Assembly (NCBI GenBank): GCA_964450865.1
Contig: CAYVHB010000013.1
Location: 1-64,000, forward strand
Direction of reading: 5' to 3'
DNA: 64,000 nucleotides
Source of the DNA: CAYVHB01 sp964450865
Lineage (GTDB): Bacteria > Bacillota > Clostridia > Saccharofermentanales > UBA5734
Position numbers and translations under genes: made by a program. Below are positions 9,295 to 17,387 of the stretch, piece after piece. The notes beneath the pieces were generated by a model. That model did no database searches and was not told the DNA's origin. It saw only the letters and a program-made list of their open reading frames with translations. Every line of letters starts with the position of its first letter. Position 1 is the first letter of the stretch.

Positions 9295-10713
9295 AACTGT
9301 TTTCTGCCGAGTGTTCATCCGGTATAAATATCCGGTTCCCGTGTCCGCGTATCCGGTATACTGCGTATTGCAGGAAACGCTTATGTCGGCTTCAGTAAAA
9401 TGGAAATCCTGAAATGTGTTCTGATTAATTGTTATAATAATCTCGTCAAGCTTGTTGATGAATAACCTCTGATCAGCCTGAGCACAGATATAGGCCAGTT
9501 CAACCAATATCATTGGCTGGTTGTAGGAGCCCAGGACATTCCGATTGTTCCTGATTTCAACGTCAAACGATATACTTGTTACCATTTGATTTTCTATTGT
9601 AAAATGAAACGCTGGCGTTTCGGTATAAGCGGTATCGATCCACCGATTATCATCAGATTCGGACCCCGCCCATTTACCGCTGGCATCCAGGTACACGGAT
9701 CCTGATTCGAAGCCAAGATATTCAGCATAGTAATTGTAGTTCTCGGCAAATTCCGCCACGGTCAGGCGGCCACGATTCGGTGGCAGTTGCTGGGCGAAAA
9801 TGATCAGCACGAAGACCGCCCAAATTGTCGTGCAGGCACCTGCTAAAACAAATCCCCGATACTCTTTCAGATCCTTGATGGTATACGCGACGGTTTCATC
9901 CCATGGCTGGGCAATATGATCCCGGCACCGCTTGTAACTTTGCCAGAGTCTGAGCAAATCATAGAACGGAATGTTGTATCCAAGGCCGGCCCTGATGACA
10001 CCCCACGTCCGGGCCAGGCTTTTCCCATAGGAAAGCTGTCTTTTTTCTGGCGTTTCGATATGAAGTCCCAGGATTGCCTTGCCTGGCGTGGTACCAAAAC
10101 CATGGAGACACAGCGGTTCAAAAACAAGCATCAAAGCAACACTGATGAAAGGATCCAGCAAAATCCACACGTTGTTTCTGCTTCTGGCAATCAAAATGAC
10201 ATGACAGAAAATGGCAAGAAATGCCTGCCACACCACCTGGTACAAAACCAAATCAAACATCCTGGCAAAGAACCTGCGCCAGGGATGAAAGACCTGGGGC
10301 AGTTCATCGCCTTCGATTGCAAAATAGGGACTGTCCGTTTCTTTAGCCGCGCGATTGATTTCATCGAGATATTTCTGGGCATCCAGATCCGCAAACCTGA
10401 CCCGGTCTTCCCGCATAACCCGGCAGACATCACGCGCAAGTGTAACCATTTGCTGCTCCTGGTCGAGTGTTTCAATCTGCCTGGCCAGAATCTCAGCCAA
10501 GTCCTTGCTTCCGGCTTGCAGGGCCAGAATTTCATCCAGAGAAATATGCAGGCTGCGCAGCAGTTTGACCCGCAGCAGTATTTGCAGGTCGTTCTCGGAA
10601 TAATCCCGGTAACCATTATCCAGGCGCGTCGGCTCTATCAGACCCGCGCGCTCATAAAAGCGGATGTTGGCCCGTTCCATACCGGACCGTGTTTCGATTT
10701 CTTTAATTGTCAT
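9286..10713 (-). CDS. MerR-family regulator fused to an RDD-like membrane domain
   Basis: 475 residues. The N-terminus is a MerR winged helix (MTIKEIETRSGMERANIRFY, then ERAGLIEP and NGYRDYSENDLQILLRVKLL) followed by a coiled dimerisation helix to about residue 110. From about residue 145 comes an RDD-type membrane module, with FHPWRRFFARMFDLVLY, several hydrophobic segments, and GTTPGKAILGLHI, the signature RDD loop. A last membrane helix (AGACTTIWAVFVLIIFAQQL) leads into a roughly 165-residue tail, predicted to lie outside. The layout suggests a DNA-binding regulator anchored in the membrane that could sense an external or membrane signal. The ATG at 10713 follows AGGTAGGGGG; the upstream frame to 10776 overlaps the promoter and is not used. 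Confidence 0.85.
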   Translation of the reverse strand: MTIKEIETRSGMERANIRFYERAGLIEPTRLDNGYRDYSENDLQILLRVKLLRSLHISLDEILALQAGSKDLAEILARQIETLDQEQQMVTLARDVCRVMREDRVRFADLDAQKYLDEINRAAKETDSPYFAIEGDELPQVFHPWRRFFARMFDLVLYQVVWQAFLAIFCHVILIARSRNNVWILLDPFISVALMLVFEPLCLHGFGTTPGKAILGLHIETPEKRQLSYGKSLARTWGVIRAGLGYNIPFYDLLRLWQSYKRCRDHIAQPWDETVAYTIKDLKEYRGFVLAGACTTIWAVFVLIIFAQQLPPNRGRLTVAEFAENYNYYAEYLGFESGSVYLDASGKWAGSESDDNRWIDTAYTETPAFHFTIENQMVTSISFDVEIRNNRNVLGSYNQPMILVELAYICAQADQRLFINKLDEIIITINQNTFQDFHFTEADISVSCNTQYTGYADTGTGYLYRMNTRQKTVFI

Positions 10714-10741
10714 TTCGCTTTTCCCCCTACCTGGTGACTCA

Positions 10742-10772
10742 ATGATAGACTGTGAAGCCTGTTTACAGTCAA
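10742..10772 (-). promoter_or_regulatory. MerR-type promoter/operator of the MerR-RDD gene
   Basis: On the minus strand TTGACT (10772-10767) and TATCAT (10747-10742) are separated by 19 bp, the long spacer typical of promoters that MerR-family activators untwist. The spacer region carries a dyad with arms GACTGT and ACAGTC at 10770-10748. The MerR-RDD start codon lies about 30 bp further on, so autoregulation is likely. Confidence 0.7.
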
Positions 10773-10783
10773 GCATCTTTCAC

Positions 10784-10874
10784 TGATATGTTGAGAAATT
10801 CGGCTATCTCAATTGATATTTCGAAAAATTTCGATCAACGCAATTGAAATGTTGAGAAATTCGGCTAACGCAAC
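10784..10874. repeat. Three degenerate 30-31 bp tandem units
   Basis: Units at 10784-10813, 10814-10844 and 10845-10874 share the frame TGAWAT-GTTGAGAAATT-CGG-AACGCAA. Copies 1 and 3 match closely and copy 2 is diverged. They lie in the 320-bp spacer between the MerR-RDD promoter and tRNA-Pro, a stretch that otherwise holds only the tRNA terminator. There are no spacers between units, so this is not a CRISPR array. Confidence 0.75.
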
Positions 10875-10992
10875 TGAATGATCTGTTCTGCGCTGATGAA
10901 TCCGGCTGCCGATGGGATGGTTCATGTGCTTGTCCAGAATGGGCATATAGATGCGCAAAGAATGCAAAGTTCCGCCTTGCTTGATTCCCACG

Positions 10993-11029
10993 AAAAAAAA
11001 TCGCTGCGACTTTTACGTCGCAGCGATTT
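10993..11029 (-). terminator. Rho-independent terminator after tRNA-Pro
   Basis: A perfect 13-bp stem (10998-11010 with 11017-11029) and a 6-base loop are followed on the minus strand by eight T residues. It begins five bases after the tRNA 3' end. Confidence 0.92.
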
Positions 11030-11033
11030 ACCA

Positions 11034-11109
11034 TGGTCGGAGTGAGAGGACTTGAACCTCCGGCCTCTTGGTCCCGAACCAAGCGCTCTACCACCTGAGC
11101 CACACCCCG
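11034..11109 (-). tRNA. tRNA-Pro (anticodon CGG)
   Basis: Folds as a 76-nt cloverleaf on the minus strand with encoded CCA. The acceptor stem CGGGGTG pairs with CACTCCG (one G-U), the D arm contains GGTGGTAGAGC, the anticodon arm CTTGG-TTCGGGA-CCAAG gives anticodon CGG, and the T arm contains GGTTCAAGTCC. It reads CCG codons. It lies about 200 bp downstream of thrS. An inverted repeat at 11112-11142 (GACCGT...TATTCT / AGAATA...ACGGTC) precedes it. Confidence 0.95.
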
Positions 11110-11307
11110 CCGACCGTGATTATTCTACTGAGAATAACGGTCGATGTCAAGCATTTTGGCGAGGTTCGCCGAGGTTTTTTGTGTTGCGATCGAATTGCGG
11201 GCATTTTGCCAGGCTGATCCGCCCGGGCAAGAGCCCGGTCTTCCCTATTCAGGCCAATTAACCGCCCGGCCGGTAACCGGTACCTTGCTACAGATCGCTT
11301 GCCGGCC

Positions 11308-13080
11308 TCAGATATGGAAACGAGTTGCGACCTCGTCTTGCAGTTTGGCGATGAGATCGGCTTCAGCCATGGTCCCGAGGTCACCCTCGCGGCGCGAGCG
11401 GACAGCTACGGTTCCCTGCTCGATCTCGGCATCACCGAGGACCAGCATGTACTGCAATTTCTCCATCTGGGCTTCGCGGATCTTCTTGCCGATCTTCTCG
11501 TCGCGGGTGTCAACCTCGACGCGCAGGCCGGCAGCCCGCAACCGGCGGGCCAGCGCCTGGGCGGCATCAATGTGCTTTTCGGAAATCGGCATGACCCGGG
11601 CCTGCTCGGGCGCAATCCATAGCGGCAGGGCGCCGGCAAACTTTTCGATCAGCAGCGCCAGGGTGCGTTCATAGCAGCCGATAGACGTGCGGTGAATGAT
11701 GTAAGGATGGCGTTTCTGGCCATCGCGGTCGGTATATTCCATGCCGAAGCGCTCGGCCAGCTGGAAGTCGATCTGGATCGTGATCAGGGTGTCTTCCTTG
11801 CCAAAGACATTCCGGATCTGAATGTCCAGCTTGGGCCCGTAGAAGGCCGCTTCGCCGTGGCCTTCCGCGTAGTTCAGGCCCATGTGGTCCAGGATATTGC
11901 GCATGGTATGCTGGGCGGCTTCCCATTGTTCGGCTGAACCGATGAACTTGTCGCGGTTCTCGGGGTCCCACATCGAGAAGCGATAGCTCACGTCGCCATC
12001 CAGGCCGACTGCCTTGAGCATGAAATTCGCCAGGTCGAGGGTGTCCCGGAATTCTTTCTCCAGCTGTTCGGGCGTACACATCAGGTGACCTTCGGAGATC
12101 GTGAACTGACGCACCCGGATCAGGCCGTGCATTTCACCGGAGGACTCGTTGCGGAACAATGTCGAAGTCTCGCCATAGCGCAGGGGCAGGTCGCGGTAAC
12201 TGCGGGTCTTCGTCAGATAGGCCTGGAACTGGAAGGGGCAGGTCATCGGCCGCATGGCCAGGACTTCCTCGGTATCGGCCTTGGCAGCGTCGCCGAGGAT
12301 AAACATGCTGTCCCGATAGTGATCCCAGTGGCCGGAAATCTTGTACAGATCGGACTTGGCCATCAGCGGGGTCTTGGTCAGCAGGTAGCCGCGACGCTCT
12401 TCCTCATCCTCGACAAAGCGCTGCAGCAGCTGGATGGTCCGGGCCCCCTTGGGCAGGAGAATGGGCAGGCCCTGGCCGATATAATCGACAGTGGTGAAAA
12501 AGCCGAGTTCGCGGCCAATCTTGTTATGATCGCGCTTGCGGGCCTCTTCCTGGCGGTCGAGATATTCCTTGAGCTGCTGCTTGTCAGGGAAGCTGGTGCC
12601 GTAAATGCGTTGCAGCATCTTGTTTTTTTCATTGCCGCGCCAGTAAGCGCCGGCGACCTGGGTCAGCTTGAAAGACTTGATCTCACCGGTGCGCTCCAGG
12701 TGCGGACCGGCACAAAGGTCTGTAAAATCGCCCTGGCGATAGAACGAAATCACTGCGTCAGCGGGCAGGTCGTCGATCAGCTCGACTTTGTACAGCTCGC
12801 CCTGGTCGGCCATCAGCTGGCGGGCCTCGGCACGGGGCAGCTCGAACCGCTCGATGAGCAGGTTTTCCTTGACAATGCGCCGCATTTCTTCTTCAATTTT
12901 GCCCAGTTCCTCCGGGGTGAATGGTTCCGCCCGGTCAAAATCATAATAAAAGCCATTTTCAATGGCCGGTCCGATCGCCAGCAGGGTCTGCGGATAAAGC
13001 CGCTTGACGGCCTGGGCCATCAGGTGCGACGAAGAATGCCGGAAGGCATGGCGATAGGCTGAATCCTGAAAGTCAGACAT
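11308..13080 (-). CDS. thrS: Threonyl-tRNA synthetase lacking the TGS domain
   Basis: 590 residues; charges tRNA-Thr. The protein opens almost directly with the editing domain (RHSSSHLMAQAVKRLYP, the HxxxH zinc/editing motif), so the usual N-terminal TGS domain of about 60 residues is absent. The catalytic core shows LPLRYGETSTLFRNESSGEM and GLIRVRQFTISEGH (motif 2 region), MTCPFQFQ with the zinc-ligand Cys, and HRTSIGCYERTLALLIEKF (motif 3). The anticodon-binding domain follows (ALARRLRAAGLRVEVDTRD). GAGGAGG lies six bases before the ATG at 13080. No T-box leader is visible in the short upstream spacer, and no frame there restores a TGS domain. Confidence 0.95.
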   Translation of the reverse strand: MSDFQDSAYRHAFRHSSSHLMAQAVKRLYPQTLLAIGPAIENGFYYDFDRAEPFTPEELGKIEEEMRRIVKENLLIERFELPRAEARQLMADQGELYKVELIDDLPADAVISFYRQGDFTDLCAGPHLERTGEIKSFKLTQVAGAYWRGNEKNKMLQRIYGTSFPDKQQLKEYLDRQEEARKRDHNKIGRELGFFTTVDYIGQGLPILLPKGARTIQLLQRFVEDEEERRGYLLTKTPLMAKSDLYKISGHWDHYRDSMFILGDAAKADTEEVLAMRPMTCPFQFQAYLTKTRSYRDLPLRYGETSTLFRNESSGEMHGLIRVRQFTISEGHLMCTPEQLEKEFRDTLDLANFMLKAVGLDGDVSYRFSMWDPENRDKFIGSAEQWEAAQHTMRNILDHMGLNYAEGHGEAAFYGPKLDIQIRNVFGKEDTLITIQIDFQLAERFGMEYTDRDGQKRHPYIIHRTSIGCYERTLALLIEKFAGALPLWIAPEQARVMPISEKHIDAAQALARRLRAAGLRVEVDTRDEKIGKKIREAQMEKLQYMLVLGDAEIEQGTVAVRSRREGDLGTMAEADLIAKLQDEVATRFHI

Positions 13081-13163
13081 GAGAAGCCTCCTCAAAAGAA
13101 CAGTAAAGTATGGTCTATTTTAATCCTTTTACCGACCCTTTGTAAATGTTTCCTGACGCTTGG

Positions 13164-13172
13164 TGCTATAAT
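13164..13172 (+). promoter_or_regulatory. Extended -10 promoter for the DUF4097-like gene
   Basis: TGCTATAAT at 13164-13172 is a consensus extended -10 element. No good -35 is present at 17 bp, as is common with the TGn extension. It would give a leader of about 100 nt before the GTG start at 13284. Confidence 0.6.
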
Positions 13173-13283
13173 AGAGACATGGATGGCCTGGTCCGGTGGT
13201 TCGGGCCCGGTATGCAAGTCCCGGCCAAGTCCGGGTGTCCGGACCAGGTCAGCAGGTATTTACCCGGTCAGGAGGGATCGAAT

Positions 13284-14252
13284 GTGCGCAAATCAATCGC
13301 CATTATCATTATCGTGTTCTGTCTGGTGCTGGTAGTCGCTTTGTTGTCGATCGGGGTTATTTTATTGGTTCATGGTGTTACATCGCCCGCAAGTGGCAAC
13401 TGGCTCGACTGGTGGCGCGACTGGCGCAGCCAGGGCGGCGGTTTCCCCTGGAGCAATTTGCAGAATTTCGAGATCAATGAAGACCGCTCACTGAGCCTGG
13501 ACGGCGTTGAGGCTATCGAGATCCGGGTCCTGGCCGAAAATCTCAAGATCACGGCCGGTCAGCAAGATATCAAGGCCAGTTTAACGGGGACTTATCGCAG
13601 CCGGCAGGCATTGCGCTGGGATATCCGGCGCGAAGGAAACAAAGCGGTCCTGGCCATTGAATATCCGATGATGGGCTACCTGAGCAGCCAGCTGGCCTTG
13701 AATGTCGCTATTCCAGCCGGATTTGCCGGCAGCGTCACGATCCAGGATACCTCCGGGGCCTGTGAAATTCCCGACAATGCTGATTATGCCTGGCGCAGCC
13801 TGACCATAAACAGCGTATCCGGGGATGTCACGCTGGGCGCGGCCACCATGGATAATCTGACAATCAAGACGGTCTCGGGGCGAATCAAGGTCGGCAAAGC
13901 GAGCGGCACACTCCAGCTCGAATCAGTCTCTGGCAAGGTTGCGGTCACCTATACCCAGGTCAAGGCGACCCAGATCAAGACGATTTCCGGTGACATCAGT
14001 CTCAAGTTGCCTGCCGTGGCCTCTTGTCAGCTGACATATGAAACGGTTTCCGGTGATTTTAGTGATGTCGATCTCAACTGGTCCCTGGTGAACAAGATTA
14101 ACCAGAAAACCATTGTCCGCCTGGGCGATGGTGAGCAGGCCATCGCCGTCAGTACCGTCTCTGGTGACCTGGAAACCGAAGCCCGCAATGATTCGGCCAG
14201 CCAGAACCAGACTTGGTGGATCTGGCCCGGGCATGTATTCAGCCGAGGGTGA
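13284..14252 (+). CDS. Membrane-anchored DUF4097-type beta-helical protein
   Basis: 322 residues. The GTG start follows AGGAGG by about eight bases; an overlapping ATG in another frame is ignored. A basic N-terminus and one membrane segment (IAIIIIVFCLVLVVALLSIG) are followed by a Trp-rich juxtamembrane stretch. A long repetitive beta domain then repeats a VSGD/VSGR/VSGK/ISGD motif at spacings of about 20 residues (VSGDVTLG, VSGRIKVG, VSGKVAVT, ISGDISLK, VSGDFSDV, VSGDLETE). This is the DUF4097 pattern of surface-exposed proteins sometimes linked to anti-sigma or stress genes. The function is unknown. The gene converges on and overlaps the 3' end of the ComEA-like gene by 14 bp. Confidence 0.75.
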   Translation: MRKSIAIIIIVFCLVLVVALLSIGVILLVHGVTSPASGNWLDWWRDWRSQGGGFPWSNLQNFEINEDRSLSLDGVEAIEIRVLAENLKITAGQQDIKASLTGTYRSRQALRWDIRREGNKAVLAIEYPMMGYLSSQLALNVAIPAGFAGSVTIQDTSGACEIPDNADYAWRSLTINSVSGDVTLGAATMDNLTIKTVSGRIKVGKASGTLQLESVSGKVAVTYTQVKATQIKTISGDISLKLPAVASCQLTYETVSGDFSDVDLNWSLVNKINQKTIVRLGDGEQAIAVSTVSGDLETEARNDSASQNQTWWIWPGHVFSRG

Positions 14253-15000
14253 TCAGGTCGCGAATCGCGTCGAACCGGCTTTGTTTGATGCCGGGAATCT
14301 TCATCAAATCTTCCAGGGTCCGAAAAGGACCATTCTTCGTCCGATAATCAACGATCGTCCTGGCTGTCGCCGGACCGATGCCGGGCAACGTATCAAGCGC
14401 CGCGGCATCGGCCTGGTTGATATGAACAAGGGCGGGTGTGCCCGACGGTCCGCTGGCTTCATTTGCCAGTGGCGTTGGCGCAGCCGCCCATTCTTTTTGC
14501 GTCGGGATGTGAATCAGCTGATTGGTATTGAGTTGCAGGGCCAGATTGATATGCTCCGCAGCCGCGTCCTCAGTCAGGCCCCCCGCCTGATCAACCAGCT
14601 GGTATAGATAGCTGCCCATGGCAACTTCATAAATTCCGGGCCTGACGACAGCTCCGACCAGGTAGATCGGTATTTTGCGGACCGCACCAGCCGCAAGCGT
14701 CGTCGGATCCAGGGTATTCCCGTTATTTGTACCTGACGCATCTGGTCCAGTTGCTGATCCAGGCACCGGGCTGGCTGTCTGACTGACAGCCTGACTGTCT
14801 GACTGGCCGTCCGTCCGGCTGACCGTGGCGTTGTTGATGACAACGGGCTGATTATGACTGGCAAAGGGTGTCATGATCTGCTGCAACCACTGCTGGCCAG
14901 ATTGCGATGCCAGCCAGTCAAAGCCCGCCACACTGATTGAAAAAAGGCAAAAGCCAATCAGAATCGCGATCAGGCGCGTTTGTTTCTTCTTTTCGGCCAC
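14239..15000 (-). CDS. comEA: ComEA-like DNA-binding competence/export protein
   Basis: 253 residues from a GTG at 15000 preceded by GGGAG. A short basic N-terminus (VAEKKKQTR) and one membrane helix (LIAILIGFCLFSISVAG) are followed by a Ser/Thr/Gly-rich linker. An SLBB domain comes next (PIYLVGAVVRPGIYEVAMG, then LVDQAGGLTEDAA and HINLALQL). It ends with a helix-hairpin-helix pair (VHINQADAAALDTLPGIG, ATARTIVDYRTKNGPF, LMKIPGIKQSRFDAIRDLI). This is the architecture of ComEA, which binds incoming double-stranded DNA outside the membrane. No comEC is in the window, so an actual role in uptake is inferred. Confidence 0.88.
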   Translation of the reverse strand: MAEKKKQTRLIAILIGFCLFSISVAGFDWLASQSGQQWLQQIMTPFASHNQPVVINNATVSRTDGQSDSQAVSQTASPVPGSATGPDASGTNNGNTLDPTTLAAGAVRKIPIYLVGAVVRPGIYEVAMGSYLYQLVDQAGGLTEDAAAEHINLALQLNTNQLIHIPTQKEWAAAPTPLANEASGPSGTPALVHINQADAAALDTLPGIGPATARTIVDYRTKNGPFRTLEDLMKIPGIKQSRFDAIRDLITLG

Positions 15001-15032
15001 AACTTCCGTCTCCCATCTTCCTGGTATCTGAC

Positions 15033-15104
15033 AGGTGCCAGCTGCCTGACAGCCCTTGATCAGACTGCTTATGAAAGGTGTCAGCTGCCTGACAGCCCTT
15101 GATC
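15033..15104. repeat. 29-bp direct repeat, two copies
   Basis: 15033-15061 and 15076-15104 are identical except for one C/T change; they carry GCTGCCTGACAGCCCTTGAT. They lie just upstream of comEA, within its leader. Confidence 0.85.
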
Positions 15105-15221
15105 GACCAGCATCCGCTTCGTGTTCGTGAAGCAAGCCAGCAAATCCAGTATATAAAAAAAGAAAGGTGAACCAAGCACCTTTCTTGCGACATTTTTCGA
15201 CATTTTCCGACAAAATTTGCG

Positions 15222-15431
15222 CCTGTCCGGACGCGATCGCCCTCAGTCTGGAACCGGCCAGTTAACCGGTGGCAGGNNNNNNNNNNNNNNNNNNNNNNNN
15301 NNNNNNNNNNNNNNNNNNNNNNNNNNNNNNNNNNNNNNNNNNNNNNNNNNNNNNNNNNNNNNNNNNNNNNNNNNNNCCTGTCCGGACGCGATCGCCCTCA
15401 GTCTGGAACCGGCCAGTTAACCGGTGGCAGG
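15222..15431. other. Assembly gap: 100 N between identical 55-bp ends
   Basis: The N run at 15277-15376 is exactly 100 bases, a conventional unknown-size gap. The 55 bases before it (15222-15276) are identical to the 55 bases after it (15377-15431). This is what two contigs sharing a k-mer overlap look like when a scaffolder fails to merge them. The true sequence probably has one copy and no missing bases. The stretch lies between the ComEA-like gene and rsfS. No gene is visible in 15001-15491. Confidence 0.9.
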
Positions 15432-15491
15432 AGCCGGCACTGCGGCGGAACAGATTTTACCTGGTGTCTGGTTGCTCCCGTCAGAAGCTGT

Positions 15492-15848
15492 TCATTCGGA
15501 AGGCGGCAGGGGCAGGGCACTGCGGCTGGCCCGCCAGAGTTTCTCCAGGCTATAGAAATCGCGTTCATCCTGATGGAAAATATGGACAATGACGTCACCG
15601 TAATCAAGCAGAATCCAGCGGGCCGACTCGTAGCCTTCGGTGTGATCTGGCAATCGGGCCAGCTGCTCTTTGATGACAAATTCCACCTCACCGGCTAACG
15701 CCTTGATATGGGTGACGGACTGGCCGGTCGCTACAACGAAACGGTCGGCCAGGATGGTTTTCTCGGCAATGTCAATAATTTCGACATTCTTGGCTTTTTT
15801 ATCTTCGAGGATAGTTTTGATTTTCAAGGACAATTCATCAGCGGTCAA
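15492..15848 (-). CDS. rsfS: Ribosomal silencing factor RsfS
   Basis: 118 residues from a TTG at 15848, which has AAAGGAGATG six bases upstream and gives the family's normal length; the longer frame to 15950 adds an unrelated charged lead. The body reads LEDKKAKNVEIIDIAEKTIL, then DRFVVATGQSVTHIKALAGE, GYESARWILLDYGDVIVHIF and FYSLEKLW, the full RsfS/Iojap pattern. It binds ribosomal protein L14 and blocks subunit joining when nutrients are short. Position directly after nadD-yqeK is the usual Firmicute order. Confidence 0.93.
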   Translation of the reverse strand: MTADELSLKIKTILEDKKAKNVEIIDIAEKTILADRFVVATGQSVTHIKALAGEVEFVIKEQLARLPDHTEGYESARWILLDYGDVIVHIFHQDERDFYSLEKLWRASRSALPLPPSE

Positions 15849-16035
15849 TTTAACATCTCCTTTTTCGTCATTTTCATGTTTGTTCGGGCCGCAGGTCTGT
15901 GAATCTGCGTGATCTTCCGGGCTGCACGATTGATTGAGCTCAATTGCCATTCGGTCACAGGATGAGGCAGGACAGCCCGGGTGTACGGTCTGGGAATAAA
16001 GTCATTATCCTGCAACCGGCTGTTTTTAGCAATAT

Positions 16036-17226
16036 TCATTCTTCCTGCAGGGATCGCAGGGCTTCCTGGGCATAGGGGTGGGACGGTTTGTTTTCGCGCT
16101 CCAGGAAGGCTTCGACTTCAGTCAGGCAGATGCGCATGGCCAGGCTCAGGTCGGTCTCGGCCGCGGTGCGGATTGCCTCCAGATGGTGATAGGTGCGGGC
16201 CGGCTCCACTTTATCAGCGACATAGATCAGCTGGTCGAGGCGGGTCATATTGGCACAGCCGGTGGTGTGGAAATGAATAGCCCGCAAGATCGCGGCATCG
16301 GTGATCCCGAAGCGTTCGCGGGCCAGCCAGGCGCCGGCCGGGCCATGAGCCAGTGCCGGATCAAGCAGCTGATGATCGCCAGCCAGTCGGGCATAATGCA
16401 GGACCTCGTGCGCAGTCAGGCACTTGGCACAGTCATGCAGCAGCCCGGCGACTGCCGCCTGCTCGACAGACAGGCCATGCCGCAGGGCCAGGTGCATGGC
16501 GTATAAAGTTACATTCAGCGAATGAAGCAGGCGCTTGGTATTCAGCAGCGGGCGCACTGACCGTTCGAGGTCGGCCAGCATAGCCCAGAGTGACGGCTCA
16601 AGGGCGGCCAGCTCATCATCGTAACGATAGAAAGCATGGCGCTCAATGAAATGTGCCACCGGACCGGGGACATCATGCAGAAACGGCTGGCCCGTACGGA
16701 TTTTCTGGCGAATCAGCGTGCTGGAAAGTTCGATTTCCGGAGCCGGGAAAAAATCGATCCGGGCCTTGTAACGGCTGGCCAGTTCAGCTGCCTTGGCTGT
16801 AATCCTGTCGTGATCATAACCGCCACGGACAGCCAGCAGCAACGGACAGGCGGCCATGATTTCCGCCGGTCGATACCAGCCTTCAATGTCAAACAGCACA
16901 TCAGCGCCGTAAATCAGGACGTACTGGACGCGTCCAGTCACCATGGCCTGCAGCTGATGGATAGTGTCAATCGTATAGGAGCGGCCATCGCGCATGATTT
17001 CCAGCGGTGAAACAGTCACATGGTCGAGATGGTCGACGGCCCGTTCGGTCATCTCCAGCCGGTAACCGGCTGGAGAGACTTTCTCTTTCTGTTTATGGGG
17101 GGGCTGGCCGGCCGGCATGACGAGGATCTCATCGACCCGGCGACTGGCCAGGGCGGCTTCTATGATGGCCAGGTGACCGCGATGAAAGGGATCAAAGGTG
17201 CCCCCACAGATACCGATGCGTTTCAC
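16036..17226 (-). CDS. nadD: NadD-YqeK fusion: nicotinate-nucleotide adenylyltransferase plus HD hydrolase
   Basis: 396 residues from a GTG at 17226 (GAGGT seven bases upstream; an upstream TTG at 17244 is in frame). Residues 1 to about 200 are NadD: GICGGTFDPFHRGHL is the nucleotidyltransferase HxGH motif, and SSTLIRQKIRTGQPF is the C-terminal ISSTxIR block. It makes deamido-NAD. The rest is an HD-domain hydrolase of the YqeK type (HSLNVTLYAMHLALRHG, VAGLLHDCAKCL, YVADKVEPAR), which splits diadenosine tetraphosphate. The two are usually adjacent separate genes in Firmicutes; here they form one frame joined without a stop. Confidence 0.93.
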   Translation of the reverse strand: MKRIGICGGTFDPFHRGHLAIIEAALASRRVDEILVMPAGQPPHKQKEKVSPAGYRLEMTERAVDHLDHVTVSPLEIMRDGRSYTIDTIHQLQAMVTGRVQYVLIYGADVLFDIEGWYRPAEIMAACPLLLAVRGGYDHDRITAKAAELASRYKARIDFFPAPEIELSSTLIRQKIRTGQPFLHDVPGPVAHFIERHAFYRYDDELAALEPSLWAMLADLERSVRPLLNTKRLLHSLNVTLYAMHLALRHGLSVEQAAVAGLLHDCAKCLTAHEVLHYARLAGDHQLLDPALAHGPAGAWLARERFGITDAAILRAIHFHTTGCANMTRLDQLIYVADKVEPARTYHHLEAIRTAAETDLSLAMRICLTEVEAFLERENKPSHPYAQEALRSLQEE

Positions 17227-17250
17227 TGCTTTTACCTCAGTCAATCAGGT

Positions 17251-17318
17251 GCGTCTGCCAATCAGGCAGAACTGTCTGCCAGGCGGAACCGTCGGTCAGG
17301 CGCGTCTGCCAGGTCGGG
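17251..17318. repeat. Four imperfect 17-bp tandem units
   Basis: Units at 17251, 17268, 17285 and 17302 share GTCTGCCAGGC-like cores. They fill the spacer between purD and nadD-yqeK. Confidence 0.6.
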
Positions 17319-17387
17319 TAATCCGGTTCGTCTGCCCTTCGGGTGCAGCTATCAGCCAGGAACAATCGCCGGTTGTTTATACTTTAT

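Noticed and set aside
10784..10874. CRISPR array
   Set aside because: Units are adjacent without spacers, degenerate and only three; no cas genes are present.
10804..11103. 99-codon minus-strand frame covering the tRNA
   Set aside because: Its N-terminal part is a translation of tRNA-Pro and the rest is repeat sequence.
11220..11245. Terminator after thrS (CCGGGC/GCCCGG hairpin)
   Set aside because: The hairpin is not followed by a T run on the minus strand.
12085..13062. 325-codon plus-strand frame opposite thrS
   Set aside because: Antisense to the catalytic core of ThrRS, with no start signal or family pattern.
13081..13145. T-box leader before thrS (and before argS at 50312-50480)
   Set aside because: The spacers are too short or lack the T-box sequence and an antiterminator-terminator pair.
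15222..15431. Direct repeats flanking a mobile element or att site
   Set aside because: The copies are exactly 55 bp and flank a 100-N placeholder, the signature of unmerged contig ends.
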